From an uncultured Clostridia bacterium (GTDB taxonomy: Bacteria; Bacillota; Clostridia; Oscillospirales; Acutalibacteraceae), in assembly GCA_937920235.1 (NCBI GenBank), contig CALGUK010000005.1:1-64000 (forward strand): a stretch of 64,000 bases of DNA, written 5' to 3'. Positions 1 through 7,122 of the stretch are shown here, piece after piece. The stretch's first letter is position 1, and each line of letters begins with the position of its first letter. The translations under genes were made by a program, and so were the position numbers. Under the pieces are notes generated by a model. That model made no database searches and had not been told where the DNA came from. It saw nothing but the letters and a program-made list of their open reading frames with translations.

Positions 1-358
1 GAATTATTTTTAGTGTTACAGGACTTTGGTAGGAAGAAATAAAGAAATCCTTTGCGATAGGATTGCTTTCACAAGCTGATGCCATTGTCATAAGCTCAAG
101 GCAAACTGCCATTACCGAGCTTATACCTTCCTTTGTTTCATCATCAATAAGCTTTCTTTGAAACTTACAAAGGTCATCTACAAGTACACTTAAAAGATGT
201 TCTTTGGTGGGGTAGTAATATGTAAGGTTACCCGTACTTATATTCAACTCTTTTGATATTGCATTGGGTGACACATTGGAATAACCATTTTCAAAAAATA
301 ACTGTATCGCAGTTCTTAATATATCTCTCTTTGTTTTTTCTGATTTTTTCAACGTCAT
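1..358 (-). CDS. TetR/AcrR family transcriptional regulator (C-terminus outside window)
   Basis: Partial gene, cut by the left edge; about 119 residues are visible, starting MTLKKSEKTKRDIL. The N-terminus is a typical TetR DNA-binding domain: a helix (AIQLFFENGYSN) followed by the helix-turn-helix with the hallmark ISTGNLTYYYPTKEHLL. The rest would be the ligand-binding region, of which only the first helices are seen. The ATG at 358 is chosen because the ATG at 365 is in another frame and closes quickly; an AAGGAAAG ribosome site precedes it. A perfect inverted repeat lies just upstream (378-395), so autoregulation is likely. The manganese catalase gene is divergent and about 200 bp away; it is a possible target, but this is inference. 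Ligand unknown. Confidence 0.9.
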   Translation of the reverse strand, partial: MTLKKSEKTKRDILRTAIQLFFENGYSNVSPNAISKELNISTGNLTYYYPTKEHLLSVLVDDLCKFQRKLIDDETKEGISSVMAVCLELMTMASACESNPIAKDFFISSYQSPVTLKII

Positions 359-377
359 ATTTCATCTTTCCTTGCAC

Positions 378-395
378 TTTAGTATTTATACTAAA
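378..395. promoter_or_regulatory. Inverted repeat, probable TetR operator
   Basis: TTTAGTAT-TT-ATACTAAA, a perfect 8-bp inverted repeat with a 2-bp centre, 20 bp upstream of the TetR start codon and between the divergent regulator and catalase genes. Size and position fit an autoregulatory TetR operator. Inference from sequence only. Confidence 0.55.
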
Positions 396-574
396 TAGCT
401 TTTGCTTCATTTTAGCACAAGTGCGAATTTATTGCAATACCTTCCAAAGAAAATTTGCCAATATTTTAACAAAGTTTTTGTGATAAAAATGAAACTCAAT
501 TACCATTACCTCGTTTGCATAGCATAGCAAAAAATGGGAAAAGTATGTAAGACATAATAATTGGAGGTAATAGA

Positions 575-1240
575 ATGTTTAAACACGAAAAATTACTTTT
601 TCATCCTGTTGGTGTTGAAAAGCCCAATCCTCAATATGCTGCACTTTTACAAGAACAGCTTGGAGGCGGAAACGGTGAACTTAAAGCCGCAATGCAGTAT
701 ATGTCACAGAGCTTCAGAATTAAAGACCCTGAAATCAAGGATTTATTCCTTGACATTGCCGCCGAGGAACTTGGTCATATGGAGATGGTTGCGCAGACCA
801 TCAACCTATTAAACGGACACGATGTTGATGCTCAGCAGGTGCCGTCAGGTGAGATTCAGTCCCACGTGCTTTTAGGTCTTAATCCCGGTCTTATAAACGC
901 TTCGGGTTACTCTTGGACGGGCGATTATGTAACGGTTACAGGAGACCTCTGTGCAGACCTCTTAAGCAATATCGCATCTGAGCAACGTGCAAAGGTGGTT
1001 TATGAATACCTTTACCGTCAGATTGACGATAAAAAGGTGCGTGAGACCATCGATTTCCTTTTAAACCGTGAGGAAGCGCACAATCAGATGTTCCGAGATG
1101 CCTTTAACAAGGTGCAGAACTCCGGTTCTAACCGAGATTTCGGCACAACAAAGGCCGCTAAAATGTATTTTTCTATGTCAGATCCCGGTCCTAACGCATT
1201 TGCGACAAACGATACAAAGCCTGTTTCTTTTGATAAGTAA
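575..1240 (+). CDS. Manganese (non-heme) catalase family protein
   Basis: 221 residues, matching the ferritin-like di-manganese catalase family, which dismutates hydrogen peroxide. The metal-binding four-helix bundle is visible: Glu35 in GELKAAMQY, Glu65 with His68 in AAEELGHMEM, a third glutamate in SEQRAKVVYEYL (about residue 138), and Glu/His in NREEAHNQMF (about 168-173). The ATG at 575 has an ideal GGAGG site 8 nt upstream. The family also contains the spore-coat protein CotJC, but this protein is longer and has a C-terminal tail of about 40 residues, so an oxidative-stress catalase is more likely. It stands alone, with a hairpin terminator immediately after the stop. No signal peptide, so cytoplasmic. 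Confidence 0.9.
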   Translation: MFKHEKLLFHPVGVEKPNPQYAALLQEQLGGGNGELKAAMQYMSQSFRIKDPEIKDLFLDIAAEELGHMEMVAQTINLLNGHDVDAQQVPSGEIQSHVLLGLNPGLINASGYSWTGDYVTVTGDLCADLLSNIASEQRAKVVYEYLYRQIDDKKVRETIDFLLNREEAHNQMFRDAFNKVQNSGSNRDFGTTKAAKMYFSMSDPGPNAFATNDTKPVSFDK

Positions 1241-1243
1241 CGT

Positions 1244-1286
1244 AAAAGCCGATGAGGAATCGCAAGATTTCCCATCGGCTTTTCTT
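1244..1286. terminator. Bidirectional intrinsic terminator
   Basis: An 11-bp perfect stem (AAAAGCCGATG at 1244-1254 with CATCGGCTTTT at 1273-1283), A-rich on one side and T-rich on the other. It separates the convergent catalase and CoA-disulfide-reductase genes and can serve both. Confidence 0.85.
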
Positions 1287-1296
1287 ATAACCATAT

Positions 1297-2967
1297 TTAT
1301 TTGCAATCTTTACAAGAGTATTCGGGGACGGTGCGCTCGTTTATGACCGATTCATAAAGCCGCCAGCCGCCTGCAAGGTTATAGCAGTCGTAGCCGTTGC
1401 CTGTAAGAATACGGCAAGCAAGGTAGGAACGAAGTCCCGAATGGCAATGCACGTATACGGGTTTGTCTTTCGGAATTTCGTCAATGCGCTCACGCAATTC
1501 ATCAAGCGGAATATTGACAAAGCCATCAATTTTACCATACATTACTTCATACGGTGTACGGGTATCGAGCAAGAAAACACTACCGTCACGTGCAAGATTT
1601 TCAACATCGTGCCAGAAGAACTGCTTGAGCTTTCCGCTGACGATATTTTCGGCAACGAAGCCGAGCATGTTGACGGGGTCTTTCGCACTGCCGAAGGGCG
1701 GCGCATAGCAAAGTTCAAGGGTGGTAAGGTCGGTGATTTTAGCACCGAAACGGATAGCGGTGGCAAGCACGTCCATACGCTTGTCCACGCCGTCAAAACC
1801 GACGATCTGCGCACCGATAATTTTGAGCGTTTTCTTATCCCACAACGCTTTTATTGACATCTGTGCCGCCCCCGGATAATAAGTGGCGTGGGATGCCGAA
1901 TAGGTGTAGGTCTTATCGTAATCAATGCCTGCCGCCGTAGCCGACTTTTCATTAAGACCTGTGGTAGCAACCGTCATATCAAAGAGTTTTAAAACTGCCG
2001 AGCCTTGCGTGCCGGTATAAACGCTCTCGTATCCCGCAATATTATCGGCGGCAATTCTGCCTTGCTTGTTGGCAGGCCCTGCAAGAGGAATAAAGGCAGG
2101 TTTTTTTGTTATAAAATCCTCAACCTCAACTGCATCACCGACAGCATAAATATTCGGTATATTGGTCTGCATTTTGTTGTTTACAACAATGCTTCCGCGC
2201 GGGTTAAGTTCTATTCCGCAGTCTTTTGCGATTGCCGTTTCGGGACGGACACCGACAGACATTATTATCATATCGGCGGTAATCTCACCGTTTTGCAAAA
2301 TAACGGTGTTTCCGCTTATCGCCTTTACGCCGTTATTAAGGTGCAGATAAATTCCTTTGGATTTAATATAGCGGTGAACGTCTGCTGCCATATCAAAATC
2401 GAGGGGTGCTATCAGATGGTCGGCAAGCTCTACGATGGCAACCTTTATCCCTGCCTGTGCTAAATTTTCCGCCATCTCGACACCAATATATCCGCCGCCG
2501 ATAACCACAGCCGAGCGTGGTTTTGCGGTATTAATATAATTTTTAATTTTTAAGGTATCGGGAATGTTACGAAGTGTGAAAACATTGCTACCGTCAGCAC
2601 CCTCAATGTTCGGTCGTATCGGTTCGGCACCCATAGACAAAATAAGGTTGTCGTAGGTTTCTTCATAGGTTTCGCCTGTACGAAAATTTTTGACGGTTAC
2701 AGTTTTGGTATCGGGGCTTATCTTAACCGCCTCGTTTAAAACTCTTACATCAATATTAAAACGTGCCTTAAAGCTTTCGGGCGTTTGTAGAGTCAAATCC
2801 TCGCGGTCAGTGATGACACCGCCGATATAATACGGCAGACCGCAGTTGGCAAAGGACACATATTCGCCACGCTCTAAAATAATGATTTCGGCTTTTTCAT
2901 CCAGTCTGCGAAGCCGCGCCGCCGCAGTTGCACCACCTGCAACACCGCCTATAATAATGGTTTTCAT
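1297..2967 (-). CDS. CoA-disulfide reductase / NADH-dependent FAD oxidoreductase fused to rhodanese
   Basis: 556 residues. Residues 1-445 are a pyridine nucleotide-disulfide oxidoreductase of the CoA-disulfide reductase/NADH oxidase/polysulfide reductase type: FAD motif IIGGVAGGATAAARLRR at the start, redox-active Cys42 in SFANCGLPYYIGG, a second Rossmann motif VIGGGYIGVEMAENL for NAD(P)H, and the FAD motif IYAVGDAVEV. A C-terminal rhodanese domain carries the active loop YVHCHSGLRS, and the protein ends in CKDCK, an extra CxxC. Such fusions reduce CoA disulfide, CoA persulfide or polysulfide; the substrate cannot be decided from sequence. Start is supported by a GGAGG site and a good promoter. 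Probably part of thiol or oxidative-stress defence, alongside the neighbouring catalase. No membrane segment. Confidence 0.9.
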   Translation of the reverse strand: MKTIIIGGVAGGATAAARLRRLDEKAEIIILERGEYVSFANCGLPYYIGGVITDREDLTLQTPESFKARFNIDVRVLNEAVKISPDTKTVTVKNFRTGETYEETYDNLILSMGAEPIRPNIEGADGSNVFTLRNIPDTLKIKNYINTAKPRSAVVIGGGYIGVEMAENLAQAGIKVAIVELADHLIAPLDFDMAADVHRYIKSKGIYLHLNNGVKAISGNTVILQNGEITADMIIMSVGVRPETAIAKDCGIELNPRGSIVVNNKMQTNIPNIYAVGDAVEVEDFITKKPAFIPLAGPANKQGRIAADNIAGYESVYTGTQGSAVLKLFDMTVATTGLNEKSATAAGIDYDKTYTYSASHATYYPGAAQMSIKALWDKKTLKIIGAQIVGFDGVDKRMDVLATAIRFGAKITDLTTLELCYAPPFGSAKDPVNMLGFVAENIVSGKLKQFFWHDVENLARDGSVFLLDTRTPYEVMYGKIDGFVNIPLDELRERIDEIPKDKPVYVHCHSGLRSYLACRILTGNGYDCYNLAGGWRLYESVINERTVPEYSCKDCK

Positions 2968-3001
2968 TTGTGTGCCCTCCTAAAATTTAGTTTATATATT
3001 A

Positions 3002-3030
3002 ATTATACCATTTCGTATGCTTTTTCTCAA
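3002..3030 (-). promoter_or_regulatory. Sigma-A promoter of the CoA-disulfide reductase gene
   Basis: On the minus strand TTGAGA (3025-3030), a 17-bp spacer and TATAAT (3002-3007), about 35 bp before the start codon. Upstream of the -35 is a small inverted repeat, TTTGGA/TCCAAA (3041-3057), which may be an operator. Confidence 0.7.
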
Positions 3031-3067
3031 TACCTTATTATTTGGATACTTTCCAAAATGATTCGTA

Positions 3068-3151
3068 TCACCACATAACAGCGCCACCATTGAGGAGGCC
3101 GGCGTGCCTGGGGTTGAACATTAGATTGCAAGAGAGAGCGATTAAGAACAC
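3068..3151 (-). pseudogene. Remnant: duplicated 3' end of the 5117-5572 membrane-protein gene
   Basis: The minus strand reads VFLIALSCNLMFNPRHAGLL and on to GGAVMW-stop, almost the same as the last 28 codons of the gene at 5117-5572. At DNA level 3067-3151 matches 5116-5200 with about 11 differences in 85 positions, including 31 identical bases in a row (3091-3121). There is no start codon or upstream coding part. The two copies, in the same orientation, bracket the AT-rich CoiA-like gene. I read this as a gene fragment left by insertion or partial duplication. Confidence 0.85.
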
Positions 3152-3186
3152 CTAATAGTTTGCTACATATCAAATTTTGATATAGG

Positions 3187-3215
3187 TTGTATATATTAAA
3201 AAATTATGATAAAAT
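3187..3215 (+). promoter_or_regulatory. Probable promoter of the CoiA-like gene
   Basis: TTGTAT (3187-3192), 17-bp spacer, TAAAAT (3210-3215), within very AT-rich DNA about 35 bp before the start codon. Reasonable but not strong, because AT-rich DNA gives such matches by chance. Confidence 0.45.
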
Positions 3216-3248
3216 AATTTAAACAAAGTCCGTATTATAGGACACTAA

Positions 3249-4997
3249 ATGTTTTATAATTATAAAAAAATAGAAAAAGGTGATATATTGCCTGAGTTTG
3301 CTTCGGTTATCATTTCTGGAAATAAAATATGTAAATTCCAATTTGAAGAAAATGAATTCTTATTATTAACGAAATTTGACCCTAATTGTTCAAAGTATGA
3401 TAAGCATATAAAAAACAACTATGGCTTGTTATGCATTCATAAGGAAAAACACGAAAACATTTGGCTCATAACAGTTCAAACTTGCAAAGAAGTATATTCT
3501 ATAAAATGGGTAAGTTTTGATACCTTTTTAAAACAAAATAGTAAAAATCTATCTATAAAACCAGTATACGATTATATATTAGAAAAGCAAAAATCCCTCT
3601 CAATAAAACTACAATATGGTTTAAGAAATGGTAAAATAATAAGCATTTGGGATTTAACTGAAGAAGATAGAGGTTTAAAATGCAATTGTATTTGTCCCGG
3701 TTGCGGTATGCAATTACAGGCAAAGCTTGGAAGCGGAAAGAAGCAGCGTCACTTTTCCCATAATAATGCTAATTGTAATATAGCAATCGCTCAACAAACA
3801 GCACTACATATGTTAGCTAAAGAAATCATTGAACAAGAAAAAACTGTAAAATTTCCGCCAATAATAATACCGTTTGAACAAACAAACTTATATAAATTTG
3901 ATCCTAACTATCTGCGTCAATTCAGCTATCGGTATCTATCTAATTTACCTACGGAAATGGAATACAAACCCGCAACTATAGTGGATTTTGATTCTGTAGT
4001 ACTAGAAAAAAAGGTATCTTCAATTATACCTGATATAATTGCTTTTAAAGGAAACAAGGCATGTCTTATAGAAATAGCGGTAACCCATTTTATTGACGAA
4101 AATAAAGAAAAGAAAATTCAAGAATTAAAGTTACCAGTTTTAGAAATTGACATCAGTTCTTTATCTACCGAAAATCTTAATAGAGATATTTTAAAAAGTG
4201 TACTAACAAATCAAATTGAAAACAAAAAATGGGTTTACAATCCTTTGTGGGAAAATGCAATACTATGGGCTGATAATCAATATGAAATTGAAATAGAGAA
4301 AATTAAAAAAGAAATCAGAAAAGATGAACTTCTTCAACAAGAACGTCAAATCCGTGAGCAAAAACGAAGAGAACAAAAACTCAAACGACGCGAGGCAGGT
4401 ATGGATGCATTAGAAAACGTATTGATACCTGAAAACTATTCAGCAATGATAGAAAAGTTAAGAGATGATGAATCATACAATATTTTATATAAAAATTCGT
4501 GGTTCTATAAAGAAAGTAAGAATCCACCGTTTTTTCTTGATATACCAATTTGTGGGGAATTTATTTTTAACTGTGACCGCAGAATTTGGCAAACCCTTAT
4601 ATTTTATAAATTCGTTTATAATAGAAAAGAAGATGACTTCGGACAAATATACATCTCCTTTAATAAAATTAGCGAATGGATTAAAAAATATCAAAAAGAT
4701 TTTTCGATAAATTGGGAATTTTCTTACAAAATAGAATTAAACGATAAAGTATATAATCTTTTGCGTGATGTTGTACTTGACTATCTATTCTATCTAAGAG
4801 AACTAGGTTTTATTGAATATGAATTTTCTGCATTTGGAGGAAGTGGATCTGTTGTTGAGCCACGCAAATTGATGCCCCCAAACAAAGAATACGCAACAAA
4901 ATTAAAGATTGCAATTGATAGTGTCAATGGTGCTTCGCCTGATGTAAACGAGCAAATATATAGCTGTATAAAGAATTTATATAATGCTAATATTTAA
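3249..4997 (+). CDS. CoiA-like protein: zinc-binding domain plus PD-(D/E)xK-type nuclease fold
   Basis: 582 residues, cytoplasmic. Around residues 145-175 is a zinc-binding cluster (C145-N-C147-I-C149-PG-C152-G, then RHFSHNNANC) as in the CoiA-like competence family. It is followed at about 255-300 by a restriction-nuclease-like core: P261-D262-II, then E275-IAVTH and DENKEKKI. The usual lysine of the E-x-K motif is alanine here, so catalysis may rely on another lysine or be lost. Residues 340-390 are a charged coiled coil; the last 190 residues match nothing I recognise. The gene is clearly more AT-rich than its surroundings, lies between two copies of a neighbour's 3' end and has its own terminator: signs of transfer. 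A role in DNA uptake or in defence is possible; neither is shown. Confidence 0.65.
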   Translation: MFYNYKKIEKGDILPEFASVIISGNKICKFQFEENEFLLLTKFDPNCSKYDKHIKNNYGLLCIHKEKHENIWLITVQTCKEVYSIKWVSFDTFLKQNSKNLSIKPVYDYILEKQKSLSIKLQYGLRNGKIISIWDLTEEDRGLKCNCICPGCGMQLQAKLGSGKKQRHFSHNNANCNIAIAQQTALHMLAKEIIEQEKTVKFPPIIIPFEQTNLYKFDPNYLRQFSYRYLSNLPTEMEYKPATIVDFDSVVLEKKVSSIIPDIIAFKGNKACLIEIAVTHFIDENKEKKIQELKLPVLEIDISSLSTENLNRDILKSVLTNQIENKKWVYNPLWENAILWADNQYEIEIEKIKKEIRKDELLQQERQIREQKRREQKLKRREAGMDALENVLIPENYSAMIEKLRDDESYNILYKNSWFYKESKNPPFFLDIPICGEFIFNCDRRIWQTLIFYKFVYNRKEDDFGQIYISFNKISEWIKKYQKDFSINWEFSYKIELNDKVYNLLRDVVLDYLFYLRELGFIEYEFSAFGGSGSVVEPRKLMPPNKEYATKLKIAIDSVNGASPDVNEQIYSCIKNLYNANI

Positions 4998-5044
4998 TAC
5001 TACTTAACAAATTTTATTTCCCAAGCTAAAATGCAACAACAAAG

Positions 5045-5090
5045 AAACTCCCCAAAGTGGCGTTTTACATCGCTTTTGGGGAGTTTTGTT
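5045..5090 (+). terminator. Intrinsic terminator after the CoiA-like gene
   Basis: A 12-bp perfect stem (AAACTCCCCAAA at 5045-5056, TTTGGGGAGTTT at 5075-5086) followed by TGTTT. Stem ends are A/T-rich on both sides, so it could act both ways. Confidence 0.8.
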
Positions 5091-5116
5091 TAAACACATA
5101 TTATTCTATGAGAATA

Positions 5117-5572
5117 TCACCACATCACTGTGCCGCCGTTGAGGAGGCCGGCGTGCCTGGGGTTGAACATAAGGTTTAAAGAGAGAGCGATTAGGAATAC
5201 GAGTGTGATAAAGCAACCATTGACGATGAGTATTTTTGACATTTTATCCTTTGTTGCTTTATCGGTGAATATTACATAGTAGATAAAACCGACAATAGCA
5301 CAAAAAATAAGAGAAAATCCGAAAGGTCGGCGCCAATAGATAGCGTAAAACACGCCCCATAAACAGACTGCGGTCAGCATAAGATAAACGAGGAAACGCA
5401 CCGCTTTTGATTTTGCATCTACAAGGACGAGAACTGCGGGGATATACAACATTGAAAGTGCAAATCTCATCACGATGGCATCGTCTAGATAGATAAATAT
5501 ATAACCGGTCATTATTCCGGCTACAAGTTCGATTAGATATGTACAAACCATACAACTATTACTGCGGGACAC
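5117..5572 (-). CDS. Small integral membrane protein of unknown function
   Basis: 151 residues with about five hydrophobic segments (for example LIELVAGIMTGYIFIYL, FALSMLYIPAVLVLV, FLVYLMLTAVCLWGVFYAIY, FSLIFCAIVGFIYYVIF and ILIVNGCFITLVFLIALSL). I recognise no family. The start is probably GTG at 5572: a GAGGT site ends 8 nt before it, inside the last codons of the upstream gene, so the genes overlap by 14 bp and translation is probably coupled. The coupling to an AbiEi-like antitoxin gene suggests a functional pair, but no toxin motif is visible. The C-terminal 28 codons also occur as a stray copy at 3068-3151. Confidence 0.7.
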   Translation of the reverse strand: MSRSNSCMVCTYLIELVAGIMTGYIFIYLDDAIVMRFALSMLYIPAVLVLVDAKSKAVRFLVYLMLTAVCLWGVFYAIYWRRPFGFSLIFCAIVGFIYYVIFTDKATKDKMSKILIVNGCFITLVFLIALSLNLMFNPRHAGLLNGGTVMW

Positions 5573-6176
5573 GGTAGATTACCTCGCTTTCAATTAGAAT
5601 TCTGCAGGTTTTATCAGGGAAATACGGTATGTATTTGGTGATTTGCCTTTGGGTGATTCGGTTTTCTGTGATATAGTCGGTTATAAGTTTTCGTTTATAC
5701 TCGTCGAGTGTTTCGGTATCGATGCCGTTCATCAGTTCCAAGAAGCATAGAACAGATGCGTTAAACTTATCAATTTTCGTTCTTGGTTTGCGGAGAGCAA
5801 TTTGATAATTGCCCAACTTGACTTTATGCAAATCTCGGCTTTCTTCATTGGTATAGATTTCGATAACGGCGGGTTTGAGTTTAGATATGCCGAGTTCGTA
5901 TTGCAGATAACTTCCTGAATAGTACCCAAAGACTTTTTCGCCGTCTTTAATAAATTTCTTTTCAACAACTTTCATAGGTTGAAAAATACTAATTCCAAAA
6001 TTCCTTTTGTTCGGGATATAATATAATCCTTTTTCAAATCTAACTATCTTTTTATCCTCACAGAGTTTTCTTAAACCTCTGCTAATTTGATAACGTGAAT
6101 AGTACGGGTAATCAATTTCCGAAAAAGCAAACGGAGAATCGTACCCGAATGTTTTGACTAAATAATCATAAAACAA
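5559..6176 (-). CDS. AbiEi-like antitoxin / winged-helix transcriptional regulator
   Basis: 205 residues. The N-terminal 60 residues form a winged-helix domain of the AbiEi type (YYSRYQISRGLRKLCEDKKI, then a GLYYIP wing), and the middle (YYSGSYLQYELGIS, then VIEIYTN) resembles the effector-domain pattern of type IV antitoxins. The start is TTG at 6176: AGGAGG ends 8 nt upstream, while the nearby ATG is out of frame. In complete AbiE systems the next gene is a nucleotidyltransferase toxin; here the next, overlapping gene encodes a small membrane protein. It is therefore either an orphan regulator or half of a non-standard pair. Family call moderately sure; function inferred. Confidence 0.65.
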   Translation of the reverse strand: MFYDYLVKTFGYDSPFAFSEIDYPYYSRYQISRGLRKLCEDKKIVRFEKGLYYIPNKRNFGISIFQPMKVVEKKFIKDGEKVFGYYSGSYLQYELGISKLKPAVIEIYTNEESRDLHKVKLGNYQIALRKPRTKIDKFNASVLCFLELMNGIDTETLDEYKRKLITDYITENRITQRQITKYIPYFPDKTCRILIESEVIYRVPQ

Positions 6177-6294
6177 TTTTTATTCCTCCTTTTTTCTGCA
6201 ACAGAATGAAGATAGTTACCTACACTCTATTGCGGTATTTTCTATGTTTTTTATGCGTCTATAATCACCTAAAAAGTGCTCGGAACCCCCTTGT

Positions 6295-6993
6295 TTACTG
6301 GATTTGTGTGTAGAAAAAGACCAAACCCTCGTTTATTGGGTATGGTCTTATTTTAACATCATCAGGGGCCATGGCAGCCCCCATATTATTGGCGTCTTTT
6401 ATTCCGTAATCGGTGATTTTGCCGAATATTACCGCACTGACACAGGGTGTGTTTTCACGGTGTGAAGAGACTACACATGCACCGGATGCAGTTGCTGTAC
6501 GCTGTGCGGACGGCGGACGTTGACCTCCGTATTCAAGCGGAAGTCGGAACTGTCTTTCGGCAGATGCAAAATGCGACGATGTTGAAGCAACCGCATTACT
6601 TACTGCACCTGAATCGGTCAGAACTGATGCAAGTCCCAGTGAAAGTGCCATTGTGGAGCAGGCGCCGTAAAGTCCCAAAAACGGAATTTTCAGGTCGCGT
6701 ATTCCGAATGAAGTGCCTATGCATTGGTTTAACAAGTCGCCTGCCATAATCAGTTCGATTTCATTGGGAGAAATGCTTGCCTTTGAAATAGCTCGGGAAA
6801 CAGCCTCCTTGTGCAGAGCGCTTTCGGATTTTTCCCAAGTGGGACATCCGTCAATTGTATCATCAGGATAGACGCGGTCAAATTCCTTTGCCAGAGGTCC
6901 TTCGCCCTCGGTTTTACCGACAACAGAGGCAAATCCCGTAACCGACGGCATTGACGAAAGCAAAAAAGTCTGATTACCTGTTCGCTTTACCAT
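6295..6993 (-). pseudogene. spoVAD: Stage V sporulation protein AD, 3'-truncated
   Basis: SpoVAD is a thiolase-fold protein needed for dipicolinate uptake into the spore; intact versions are about 335-340 residues. Here the first ~205 codons are well conserved (for example FDRVYPDDTIDGCPTWEKSE, LYGACSTMALSL and DYGIKDANNMGAAMAP). Homology stops after MAP (about position 6370), and the frame runs through a terminator hairpin to a stop at 6295. The last ~110 residues are missing and are not in the following DNA. The usual partners spoVAC and spoVAE are also absent. The start has a GAAAGGG site. I judge it a deletion derivative; whether an intact copy exists elsewhere cannot be known. Confidence 0.8.
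6312..6349 (-). terminator. Terminator hairpin overlapping the end of truncated spoVAD
   Basis: Arms AAGACCA-A-ACCC (6317-6328) and GGGT-A-TGGTCTT (6338-6349) with one A/A mismatch. On the minus strand the hairpin is followed by TTTTTC, a good intrinsic terminator. It lies inside the reading frame of the broken spoVAD, as expected if a deletion joined the gene to the terminator of its former operon. Confidence 0.7.
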
Positions 6994-7059
6994 TTAATCA
7001 ACCCTTTCTTTTTGGATATATTGTTCCCCATAGAAGTATCATAATTCACAGTGTATTGA

Positions 7060-7088
7060 TTGACAAATATGTCATAATTTGTTATAAT
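7060..7088 (+). promoter_or_regulatory. Perfect sigma-A promoter upstream of the E2-type acyltransferase
   Basis: TTGACA (7060-7065), 17-bp spacer, TATAAT (7083-7088): exact consensus, 34 bp before the start codon at 7123. Confidence 0.85.
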
Positions 7089-7122
7089 TATTTCAAATAT
7101 TGTATTTTTAAGGATGATTAAA

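Noticed and set aside
1441..1857. 138-codon plus-strand frame inside the CoA-disulfide reductase gene
   Set aside because: Fully antisense to a strongly conserved enzyme; composition looks like a shadow frame.
3041..3057. TTTGGA/TCCAAA inverted repeat upstream of the CoA-disulfide reductase promoter
   Set aside because: Only 6-bp arms in AT-rich DNA; kept as a remark in the promoter entry, not as an operator.
5045..5090. Hairpin after the CoiA-like gene as the end of a transposon
   Set aside because: Stem with T-run is a standard terminator; no matching inverted repeat was found at the other end of the unit.
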